A DNA stretch of 5,188 bases from NCBI GenBank assembly GCA_902461475.1, contig CABPXX010000121.1, positions 1-5,188 on the forward strand. Direction: 5' to 3'. This DNA is from an uncultured Eubacteriales bacterium (GTDB lineage Bacteria > Bacillota > Clostridia > Oscillospirales > Oscillospiraceae). The stretch's first letter is position 1; every line of letters begins with the position of its first letter. A model generated the notes under the pieces. That model did not search any database and was not told the origin of the DNA. It worked only from the letters and a program-made list of their open reading frames with translations. Position numbers and translations under genes: made by a program. Of this stretch, positions 1 to 4,956 are shown one piece after another.

Positions 1-618
1 GGGGTTGTCCAGCAGCACCTTGCGCACCAGGGAGAAGCCGTTGGAGTGGACGCCAGAGGAGGCCAGTCCCACCAGCACATCGCCGGCGGCCAGCTTTTTG
101 CCATCAATAATCTTTTCCTCGTCCACGATGCCCACGGAGAAACCGGCCAGGTCGTACTCGTCCACGGGGTAGAAGCCGGGCATCTCGGCGGTCTCGCCGC
201 CCACCAGGGCGCACTCGGCCTGGCGGCAGCCCTCGGTGATGCCGGAGACGATGTCAGCAACGCGGGCGGGGTGGTTCTTGCCGCAGGCGATATAGTCCAG
301 GAAGAACATGGGGGCGGCGCCGCCGCACACGATGTCGTTGACGCACATGGCCACACAGTCGATGCCCACGGTGTCGTGCTTGTCCATCAGGAAGGCCAGC
401 TTCAGCTTGGTGCCCACACCGTCGGTGCCGGAGACCAGCACCGGCTTTTTCATGCCGGCCAGATCGGGGGCAAACATACCGCCGAAGCCGCCCAGAGTGC
501 CCATGACGCCGGGGATGTAGGTGGACTCTACCATGGGCTTGATGCGCTCGACCGCCTCATATCCGGCGGTGACGTCCACGCCGGCGGCGGCGTAGGACTC
601 AGAGTGAGAGTTCTTCAT
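1..618 (-). CDS. purM: PurM, phosphoribosylformylglycinamidine cyclo-ligase (AIR synthetase), 3' end outside window
   Basis: Cytoplasmic ATP-dependent enzyme that closes the ring of FGAM to give aminoimidazole ribonucleotide (AIR). The first 206 residues are present, about 60% of a usual length near 340-350; the frame runs open off the left edge. Visible family motifs: [19 protein letters not shown] near residues 9-27, the glycine-rich nucleotide loop GTDGVGTK (64-71), [17 protein letters not shown] (93-109), [11 protein letters not shown] (140-150) and [15 protein letters not shown] (187-201). The ATG at 618-616 is chosen because GGAGG (630-626) sits 7 nt upstream and the frame begins directly with the conserved N-terminus. 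It follows purF in the same direction across a 161-bp gap filled by a repeat element, so its expression could be uncoupled from purF. No internal damage is seen. Confidence 0.97.
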   Translation of the reverse strand, partial: MKNSHSESYAAAGVDVTAGYEAVERIKPMVESTYIPGVMGTLGGFGGMFAPDLAGMKKPVLVSGTDGVGTKLKLAFLMDKHDTVGIDCVAMCVNDIVCGGAAPMFFLDYIACGKNHPARVADIVSGITEGCRQAECALVGGETAEMPGFYPVDEYDLAGFSVGIVDEEKIIDGKKLAAGDVLVGLASSGVHSNGFSLVRKVLLDNP

Positions 619-637
619 ACCAAAACCTCCGTTTTAA

Positions 638-757
638 AATTAGGAATTAGGAGTTAGGAATTAGGAGTTAGGAATTAGGAGTTGTGGAGCGCGCCCCAGG
701 CGCGCGATGGGAATTTAGTCCGGCGGAGCCGGAAGCCATAATTCCTCATTCCTAATT
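638..757. repeat. MITE-like inverted-repeat element between purF and purM
   Basis: A 120-bp block bounded by imperfect terminal inverted repeats: 638-655 pairs with 740-757 at 16 of 18 positions. Between them are two perfect small palindromes: GCGCGC-CCCAG-GCGCGC (689-705) and TCCGGC-GGA-GCCGGA (719-733). The left arm is expanded into tandem copies, annotated separately. It has no coding capacity and its AT-rich ends contrast with the GC-rich genes. The symmetric layout suggests a dispersed non-autonomous or REP/MITE-type repeat (inference). No convincing target-site duplication is visible. It is transcribed between purF and purM, so its RNA folds could affect mRNA processing or purM expression. 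Confidence 0.6.
640..681. repeat. Three perfect tandem copies of a 14-bp unit
   Basis: The unit TTAGGAATTAGGAG occurs three times without a mismatch (640-653, 654-667, 668-681), followed by TT (682-683). Each unit is itself two 7-bp half-units differing at one or two bases, so the tract looks made by slippage of a heptad. It forms the left arm of the surrounding inverted-repeat element and starts only 22 bp upstream of the purM start codon, just behind the purM ribosome binding site. Copy number may vary between strains. Confidence 0.85.
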
Positions 758-790
758 GCAAAGAACAACGGTGCAGCCGTTATTCTTTGC
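758..790 (-). other. Stem-loop over the purF stop codon
   Basis: Read on the minus strand, GCAAAGAATAACGG (790-777) pairs with CCGTTGTTCTTTGC (771-758) around the loop CTGCA. This is a 14-bp stem with a single G-U pair. The last codons of purF and its TAA (782-780) lie in the upstream arm. No T-run follows, so it is not a standard intrinsic terminator. A 3'-end stabilising or partial-termination role is possible. It abuts the MITE-like repeat exactly at 757/758. Confidence 0.65.
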
Positions 791-2204
791 CGCTCCAGCA
801 GTAGGTGCATACCTTGTCCCGGTCCAGGCCGATGGCCTCCAGCAGTCCGTCCAGGGACTGATAGCCCAGGGAATTAAAGCCGAATTTTTCGCAGATGGTT
901 TTCAGCATACACTGCCCCCGCTGGGAGTTGGCGTCGGCGTACTCCTCCAGGTGCTGCTGTCCCTCATCCCCCTCCAGCTCCTGGACCATGCGGCGGGCCA
1001 GCAGGTCCATATCGGAGTTGCCCCGGGAGAAGTTCAGATACTTGCAGCTGTACATGATGGGGGGGCAGGCAGAGCGCATGTGCACTTCCTTGGCCCCGGA
1101 CTCGTAGAGGAAATCTACGGTCTCCCGCAGCTGGGTGCCACGGACGATGGAGTCGTCCACGAAGAGAAGCTTCTTGTCCTGGATGAGCTCAGGCACAGGA
1201 ATCTGCTTCATCTTGGCCACCTGGTTGCGCACCTCCTGGTTGGCGGGCATAAAGGAGCGGGGCCAGGTGGGGGTGTATTTCACGAAAGGACGGGCAAACT
1301 GCTTGCCGCTTTTGTTGGCGTAGCCGATGGCGTGGGGCACGCCGGAGTCGGGCACACCGGCCACGAAGTCCACGTCCGGCTGCACGCCCCGGGCCTCTTC
1401 GTCCCGGGCCATGATCTCGCCGTTGCGGTAGCGCATGACCTCCACGTTGACGCCCTCGTAGTAGGAGTTGGGGTAGCCATAGTAGGTCCACAGGAAGGCG
1501 CAGATTTTCATCTCGTCGCCAGCGGGGACCAGGGTCTCAAAGCCGTCGGCGGTGACCCGGACAATTTCACGAGGGCCCAGCTCGTAGGCGTCCTCGTAGC
1601 CCAGCTTGTGGTAGGCGAAAGACTCGAAGGACACGCAGTGGCCCTCGGGGCCCTTGCCGATGAGGACGGGCAGACGGCCCAGACGGTCCCGGGCGGCGAT
1701 GATCTCGCCGTGCTCGGTGAGGATGATCAGGGTCATGGACCCTTCAATGAGCTCCTGGGCATTGCGGATGCCGTCAATGAGGTTGGTCTTCTGGTTGATG
1801 AGGGCGGCGGTGAGCTCGGTGGAGTTGACCTTGCCGGAGCTCATGGCCATGAACTGGTGGCCGGGCTCGGAAAAATGCTCTGCCACCAGCTGGTCGGTGT
1901 TGGTGATGACGCCCACGGTGGTGATGGCGTACAGACCCAGGTGGGAGCGAACCAGCAGGGGCTGGGGGTCGGTGTCGCTGATGCAGCCGATGCCGCTGCA
2001 GCCGTGGAAGTCGTGAAGGTCCTTCTCGAACTTGGTGCGGAAGGGGGTGTTTTCAATGGAGTGGATCTGACGCTGGAAGCCGTCGGCGGCGTCATGAATG
2101 ATCATGCCGCCCCGACGAGTGCCCAGGTGAGAGTGGTAGTCCACGCCGAAAAAGATATCAAGAGTTACGTCCCGCTTGGAGACGGCGCCAAAAAAGCCTC
2201 CCAT
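780..2204 (-). CDS. purF: PurF-type amidophosphoribosyltransferase with degenerate glutaminase domain
   Basis: Committed step of purine synthesis: PRPP plus an amino donor gives 5-phosphoribosylamine. It is 474 residues long, a normal length. Residues 1 to about 230 resemble the class II glutamine amidotransferase fold; about 250-400 are the phosphoribosyltransferase, with the PRPP-binding motif LLFVDDSIVRGT (346-357) and GVPDSGVPHAIGYA (283-296). Cys235, Cys387, Cys466 and Cys469 (CTYCW) fit the four [4Fe-4S] ligands of the Bacillus subtilis enzyme. Oddity: the protein starts MGGFFGAVSK, so glycine stands where the family has its catalytic Cys1. By eye the Arg73 and Asn101 equivalents (E. 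coli numbering) are also absent: around residue 74 it reads IGCISDT, and residues 96-102 read TVGVITN. The start is firm: AGGAGG (2216-2211) lies 6 nt upstream, and only six non-cysteine codons separate the ATG from an in-frame stop. The gap to purC is 18 bp. The product may be ammonia-dependent or use a partner glutaminase (inference). Confidence 0.93.
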   Translation of the reverse strand: MGGFFGAVSKRDVTLDIFFGVDYHSHLGTRRGGMIIHDAADGFQRQIHSIENTPFRTKFEKDLHDFHGCSGIGCISDTDPQPLLVRSHLGLYAITTVGVITNTDQLVAEHFSEPGHQFMAMSSGKVNSTELTAALINQKTNLIDGIRNAQELIEGSMTLIILTEHGEIIAARDRLGRLPVLIGKGPEGHCVSFESFAYHKLGYEDAYELGPREIVRVTADGFETLVPAGDEMKICAFLWTYYGYPNSYYEGVNVEVMRYRNGEIMARDEEARGVQPDVDFVAGVPDSGVPHAIGYANKSGKQFARPFVKYTPTWPRSFMPANQEVRNQVAKMKQIPVPELIQDKKLLFVDDSIVRGTQLRETVDFLYESGAKEVHMRSACPPIMYSCKYLNFSRGNSDMDLLARRMVQELEGDEGQQHLEEYADANSQRGQCMLKTICEKFGFNSLGYQSLDGLLEAIGLDRDKVCTYCWSGKE

Positions 2205-2222
2205 GCTGTTCCTCCTAGTAAA

Positions 2223-2933
2223 TTACTTGCCCATGAGGCGGCGGCTCATCTCCTGATAAGCGCCCTCCACGTTGCCCAGGTCGCGGCGGAAACGGTCCTT
2301 ATCCAGCTTCTCGCCGGTCTTGGAGTCCCAGAAGCGGCAGGGGTCGGGGCTGATCTCGTCGGCCAGGACGATGGTGCCGTCGGAGGTCTTGCCGAACTCC
2401 AGCTTGAAGTCCACCAGGGTTACGCCGCACTCGGCCAGAGTCTTCTTCAAGAACTCATTGACGGCGAAGGCGTAGGTTTTGATCTGCTCGATCTCCTCCC
2501 AGGTGGCCAGCTTCAGAGCCACAGCGTGGTAGTCGTTGATGAGGGGGTCGTGGAGGTCGTCGTTCTTATAGGAGAACTCGATGGTGGGCTGGTCGAACAC
2601 AATACCCTCTTCCACGCCGTAGCGCTTGGCGAAGGAACCGGCGGAGATGTTGCGGATGATGACCTCCAGGGGGACGATGGAAACCTTCTTTACGGCGGTC
2701 TCACGCTCATTGAGCTCCTCCACCAGGTGGGTGGGAACGCCGGCCTTTTCCAGCTGGGACATGAGGAAGTTGCTCATCTGGTTGTTGATGGCGCCCTTGC
2801 CCAGGATGGTGCCCTTCTTGGCGCCGTCAAAGGCGGTGGCGTCGTCCTTGTAGGAGACGATCACGATGTCGGGGTTCTCGGTGGCAAAAACCTTCTTGGC
2901 CTTTCCTTCATACAGCTGTTCCAGTTTGTTCAT
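2223..2933 (-). CDS. purC: PurC, SAICAR synthetase
   Basis: Cytoplasmic ligase (EC 6.3.2.6) joining CAIR and L-aspartate with ATP to give SAICAR. It is 236 residues, the typical stand-alone bacterial length, with no PurE fusion. Motifs: YEGKAKKVF (8-16) in the N-terminal nucleotide-binding lobe, SAICAR synthetase signature 1 at 87-100 ([14 protein letters not shown]), signature 2 at 173-181 (LVDFKLEFG), and [11 protein letters not shown] (192-202). The ATG at 2933-2931 is preceded by AAAGGA (2948-2943) at 9-nt spacing. It lies 37 bp after purE and 18 bp before purF in one transcription direction, and it uses the PurE product, so it is plainly an operon member. Nothing unusual is seen. Confidence 0.98.
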   Translation of the reverse strand: MNKLEQLYEGKAKKVFATENPDIVIVSYKDDATAFDGAKKGTILGKGAINNQMSNFLMSQLEKAGVPTHLVEELNERETAVKKVSIVPLEVIIRNISAGSFAKRYGVEEGIVFDQPTIEFSYKNDDLHDPLINDYHAVALKLATWEEIEQIKTYAFAVNEFLKKTLAECGVTLVDFKLEFGKTSDGTIVLADEISPDPCRFWDSKTGEKLDKDRFRRDLGNVEGAYQEMSRRLMGK

Positions 2934-2970
2934 GATAAATCGTCCTTTCTCTATCTCAAAGTGAGTGAAA

Positions 2971-3471
2971 TTACAGTTCAGCCAGTTCCTGCTGGAGCTT
3001 GTCTTCTTTTGCGGCGATCTGAGCGGCCATGATGTCCCGGTCGGCGTCCAGACGGGAGGCCAGCTCGTCGTCCGTGACAGCCAGAATCTGAGCGGCCAGC
3101 ACAGCGGCGTTCTTGGCGCCGTTGAGGGCCACGGTGGCTACGGGGATGCCGCTGGGCATCTGGACCGTGGCCAGCAGAGCGTCTAGACCGTCCACAGCGC
3201 CGCCCTTGAGGGGGATGCCGATGACGGGGAGGGTGGAATTTCCGGCGAAAGCGCCGGCCAGGTGAGCAGCCATTCCGGCAGCACAGATGATCACGCCAAA
3301 GCCGTTTTGACGGGCGGAGCGGGCAAACTCAGCGGCCTGGGCGGGCGTGCGGTGGGCGCTCATGATGTGGGCCTCGTAGGGAATGCCATAGTGGGCAAGC
3401 TGTTGACAGGCACCTTTCACCACGGGCCAATCCGAGTCAGAACCCATGATAACTGCAACTTTTTTACTCAT
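2971..3471 (-). CDS. purE: PurE, 5-(carboxyamino)imidazole ribonucleotide mutase, catalytic subunit
   Basis: Produces CAIR, the substrate of PurC. It is 166 residues, normal for PurE. Motifs: GSDSDW (10-15), SAHRTP (38-43) containing the family's essential histidine, [14 protein letters not shown] (64-77) where many homologues read AGGAAHLPG, and [18 protein letters not shown] (residues about 99-116). SAHRTP fits class I, the N5-CAIR mutase; class II enzymes that I recall read SAHKT. A class I enzyme would normally need PurK, which is not in this window. The start at 3471 is set by AAAGGAGA (3487-3480) and by the conserved [13 protein letters not shown] opening. The frame stays open upstream for 42 codons, but that stretch is the regulatory leader. 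It is the first gene of the operon and sits behind a terminator. Confidence 0.97.
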   Translation of the reverse strand: MSKKVAVIMGSDSDWPVVKGACQQLAHYGIPYEAHIMSAHRTPAQAAEFARSARQNGFGVIICAAGMAAHLAGAFAGNSTLPVIGIPLKGGAVDGLDALLATVQMPSGIPVATVALNGAKNAAVLAAQILAVTDDELASRLDADRDIMAAQIAAKEDKLQQELAEL

Positions 3472-3479
3472 TGTTCCAT

Positions 3480-3487
3480 TCTCCTTT
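3480..3487 (-). promoter_or_regulatory. purE ribosome binding site, decides the start
   Basis: AAAGGAGA on the minus strand, with GGAG (3484-3481) 9 nt before ATG 3471. This rejects the longer in-frame starts, including ATG at 3498-3496, which has no such site and lies next to the terminator. Confidence 0.85.
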
Positions 3488-3501
3488 ACAAAACGCATGC
3501 C

Positions 3502-3545
3502 AAAAATCAAACAGGCCAACCACGCACTTGTAGTCGGCCTGTTTG
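3502..3545 (-). terminator. Intrinsic terminator (attenuator) upstream of purE
   Basis: On the minus strand CAAACAGGCCGACTAC (3545-3530) pairs with GTGGTTGGCCTGTTTG (3523-3508): 16 continuous pairs with two G-U, six-base loop AAGTGC, then A and TTTTT (3506-3502). It ends 30 nt before the purE ATG, downstream of the promoter, so transcripts must read through it to reach the pur genes. The preceding glycosyltransferase stops almost 200 nt earlier, so this could also close its transcript. Confidence 0.85.
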
Positions 3546-3547
3546 GA

Positions 3548-3619
3548 TTATGGACGGAATTTGGACGCAGAGATGCCCTGAGACATGCCAGATGCAACAG
3601 AAAAATGCTCGGCCTTCAC
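3548..3619 (-). CDS. Possible 23-residue leader peptide
   Basis: A small frame starts at GTG (3619-3617), with AGAGAGG (3635-3629) at 9-nt spacing, and stops with TAA (3550-3548) two bases before the terminator stem. The peptide begins with Met(Val)-KAEHFSV and ends SKFRP. A translated ORF ending against a terminator is the layout of leader-peptide attenuation, where ribosome position selects the fold. Against it: a GTG start, no run of one informative codon, no recognised homologue, and frames this short arise by chance. It overlaps no other gene and is not in the purE frame. Confidence 0.25.
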   Translation of the reverse strand: MKAEHFSVASGMSQGISASKFRP

Positions 3620-3650
3620 AGGACAACACCTCTCTACAAAAAGTATCTTT

Positions 3651-3680
3651 ATTCTATACACAAACGAGGGGGCAAATCAA
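3651..3680 (-). promoter_or_regulatory. Predicted sigma-A promoter of the pur operon
   Basis: Minus strand -35 TTGATT (3680-3675). The -10 is either TAGAAT (3656-3651, 18-bp spacer) or the overlapping TATAGA (3658-3653, 16-bp spacer). An A/T-only tract at 3684-3696 lies just upstream, like an UP element. Predicted start of transcription is near 3645. It lies 60 bp past the glycosyltransferase stop, so the pur operon probably has its own promoter. Confidence 0.55.
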
Positions 3681-3741
3681 GGTATAAAATTTTTTTCGTT
3701 AGCTTACACAATGGATTGCCTGCGGATTCTATAAGGGCTGG

Positions 3742-4821
3742 TTAGAATAACCCGGCCCGGTCCAGAATTTCCAGGGCGTCCTTGGCGCGGCTGGCCCAAG
3801 AGGCGTTGCGGGCATAGTTCTGTCTGCGGGGGGCAGCCAGGGAGGACTTCTCCTCCAGCGCCCGACGGCAGCGGCGCACAAATCCGGCGGAATCGTAGGC
3901 GGTGTATACCACATCGGGGAAGGGCTCCACCTGATCGGGATCAATCATGGTGACAATGGGCTTTCCCGAGGCCAGGTATTCGTACATACGAGGGGGTATG
4001 ATATCGCTGCCTTTGGTGTCGGCGTGGAAGAGGTCAAAGAGCACGTCACAGGCGAACAGGTAGTCGGGCAACTCCACCGGATTGACAGGCCCGGCCAGGA
4101 CGATGTTGGGATAGCGGCGCAGGTGGCTGCGCACCGTGGGGGTGACCCGGCCCATGAGCAGGAAGGTCCACTCCGGATGGGTGTGAGCAGCTTGGAGCAT
4201 GGGCTCCAGCTCGATCCGGCCGTTGATGTCTCCCACCCGGCCCAGAATGGGGGAGGGCAGCTGGGAGAGACAGAGAGGCACCGTGAGTCCAGGGCGGGTG
4301 AACATGCGGTCATTGACCCCATTGGGCAGCAGGTGCACGCTGTCGTTGCAGGGGGAGAGACGCTGGACCAATCCGGGCGAGGCGGCAAACACCACGTCGG
4401 CGTGGCAGGTCAAATCGCTCTCCTCATCCACATAGGTTTCGTCCCACTCCCGGTAGCAGTCGTACACCAGACCGCTGTATGCCAGTTGGTCCAGATGAAC
4501 GGTCTGTTCTGGGCTGGTGCACCACAGCACCGGCTCCCGGAAATGGTGGTGAATCAGGACCTTTTCCATAAAGTTGGCACAGCGCTGCTCATCTCGCCGC
4601 CGCATGGAAGGGTGATTCCATCGGGCGAACATGGGGGCGGGAAGGGTATACACGGTAATATGGGGGCGCATCTTGCGGCCCTGCTTGGGGCTCGGCATCC
4701 CACGGGGGACGGGAGGCTCAAAAAAGAGAATTTGGATGTCGTTCATCCGGGCCAACAGCTGCTGGGTGCGGTTGGGGCGAGCCTGCCATGGGGTGTGGGA
4801 CAGGCAGAGAATTTGCTTCAT
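3742..4821 (-). CDS. GT4-like glycosyltransferase (TuaH-like), cytoplasmic
   Basis: A 359-residue protein that probably transfers an activated sugar in cell-surface glycan synthesis. The GT-B layout is readable: an N-terminal domain opening ILCLSHTPWQARPNRTQQLL (4-23), with YDCYREWD (120-127), ADVVFAASPGL (141-151) and HLLPNGVN (163-170). A C-terminal nucleotide-sugar domain follows, with ILGRVGDINGRIELEPM (192-208), FLLMGR (220-225), PDYLFACDV (252-260) and PPRMYEYLASGKPIVT (276-291); the last is the typical donor-binding ExxxxGxP region. It has no signal peptide or membrane span. The acceptor and sugar cannot be told. The start is ATG 4821, not GTG 4830, because GAGGTG sits exactly over that GTG as the ribosome binding site. 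It stands alone upstream of the pur operon and is divergent from a PAP2 phosphatase. The TuaH likeness is from recall of the family, not a search. Confidence 0.85.
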   Translation of the reverse strand: MKQILCLSHTPWQARPNRTQQLLARMNDIQILFFEPPVPRGMPSPKQGRKMRPHITVYTLPAPMFARWNHPSMRRRDEQRCANFMEKVLIHHHFREPVLWCTSPEQTVHLDQLAYSGLVYDCYREWDETYVDEESDLTCHADVVFAASPGLVQRLSPCNDSVHLLPNGVNDRMFTRPGLTVPLCLSQLPSPILGRVGDINGRIELEPMLQAAHTHPEWTFLLMGRVTPTVRSHLRRYPNIVLAGPVNPVELPDYLFACDVLFDLFHADTKGSDIIPPRMYEYLASGKPIVTMIDPDQVEPFPDVVYTAYDSAGFVRRCRRALEEKSSLAAPRRQNYARNASWASRAKDALEILDRAGLF

Positions 4822-4827
4822 GACACT

Positions 4828-4833
4828 CACCTC
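4828..4833 (-). promoter_or_regulatory. Glycosyltransferase ribosome binding site, decides the start
   Basis: GAGGTG on the minus strand, 6 nt before ATG 4821. The in-frame GTG at 4830-4828 is part of this site and has nothing like a Shine-Dalgarno sequence before it, so the three extra codons are not used. Confidence 0.8.
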
Positions 4834-4855
4834 AAAAGATCACATGGAAATCTTC

Positions 4856-4884
4856 TTGCAAGTCTGGACAAAATACAGTAGAAT
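4856..4884 (+). promoter_or_regulatory. Predicted promoter of the PAP2 phosphatase gene
   Basis: -35 TTGCAA (4856-4861, 4 of 6), a 17-bp spacer, then -10 TAGAAT (4879-4884, 5 of 6). Predicted start of transcription is near 4891, giving a leader of about 65 nt. A weaker alternative is -10 TACAAT (4915-4920). Confidence 0.45.
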
Positions 4885-4899
4885 AGGCCATATTTTGTC
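4867..4899. repeat. Perfect 9-bp inverted repeat around the PAP2 promoter -10
   Basis: GACAAAATA (4867-4875) and its exact complement TATTTTGTC (4891-4899) flank a 15-bp centre containing the predicted -10 TAGAAT. It could be an operator, or a hairpin in the 5' UTR of the leftward glycosyltransferase transcript. It has an AT-rich stem and no T-run, so it is not a terminator. Confidence 0.6.
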
Positions 4900-4910
4900 T
4901 TACAGGAACA

Positions 4911-4940
4911 ATTATACAATAGGCTTGACCCCTGGGTCAA
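4911..4940 (-). promoter_or_regulatory. Predicted strong promoter of the glycosyltransferase gene
   Basis: Minus strand -35 TTGACC (4940-4935, 5 of 6), an 18-bp spacer, and a perfect -10 TATAAT (4916-4911). Predicted start of transcription is near 4904, giving a leader of about 83 nt. This is the best promoter in the window, and its -35 lies inside a perfect palindrome. Confidence 0.65.
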
Positions 4941-4941
4941 G
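4924..4941. promoter_or_regulatory. Perfect 18-bp palindrome, candidate operator
   Basis: CTTGACCC-CT-GGGTCAAG: 8-bp arms around two bases. It covers the -35 and half the spacer of the leftward promoter and ends 2 bp before the AAGGAG ribosome binding site of the rightward gene. A dimeric regulator bound here would sit in the glycosyltransferase promoter and in the PAP2 leader. The position between -35 and -10 is compatible with a repressor or a MerR-type regulator. In PAP2 mRNA it could also fold next to the ribosome binding site. Confidence 0.5.
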
Positions 4942-4956
4942 GGAAGGAGTACTGCT

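Larger units (their letters stand above)
3472..3645 (-). promoter_or_regulatory. pur operon 5' leader with attenuator architecture
   Basis: About 175 nt separate the predicted transcription start from purE, far longer than a plain leader. The 3' part is an intrinsic terminator. Near the 5' end TTTGTAG (3640-3634) can pair with CTACAAG (3533-3527), seven pairs including one G-U, and this would disrupt the inner part of the terminator stem. An alternative partner for GTAGAGA (3638-3632) is TCTCTGC (3573-3567 region). Mutually exclusive folds of this kind are what a riboswitch or leader-peptide attenuator needs. I do not see the conserved bases of the guanine/adenine, ZTP, PRPP, tetrahydrofolate or T-box classes. 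The ligand or sensor is unknown. Confidence 0.55.

Noticed and set aside
46..657. Open frame of about 203 codons on the plus strand opposite purM
   Set aside because: Shadow of purM that runs into the tandem repeat; low-complexity Gly/Ala/His protein.
756..3032. Open frame of about 758 codons on the plus strand across purF and purC
   Set aside because: It is antisense to two certain purine genes and reads through both in one frame, giving a Gly/Val/His-rich composition without family motifs. GC-rich codon use on the minus strand removes stops from this frame.
3530..3545. Guanine riboswitch suggested by the string CCGACTAC near the terminator
   Set aside because: It resembles the last bases of purine aptamers, but the conserved ATATGG loop and TTTCTACC junction are absent upstream. 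The bases are explained by the terminator stem.
3472..3597. Longer purE starting up to 42 codons upstream
   Set aside because: The extension would be encoded by the terminator hairpin, and PurE proteins begin at the [13 protein letters not shown] region, where a good ribosome binding site is present.
3662..3701. PurR box pair suggested by AACGA (3663-3667) and TCGTT (3696-3700)
   Set aside because: Only five bases match each way, the spacing is wide, and the flanks do not fit the CGAAC core of PurBox sites. Too weak to list.
3727..3747. Terminator directly after the glycosyltransferase stop (TTCTA...TAGAA)
   Set aside because: Five A/T-rich pairs only, overlapping the coding end, with no T-run on the minus strand.
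4024..4881. Open frame of about 285 codons on the plus strand opposite the glycosyltransferase
   Set aside because: It has the same cause: it mirrors the minus-strand gene, shows no domain, and has no good ribosome binding site.
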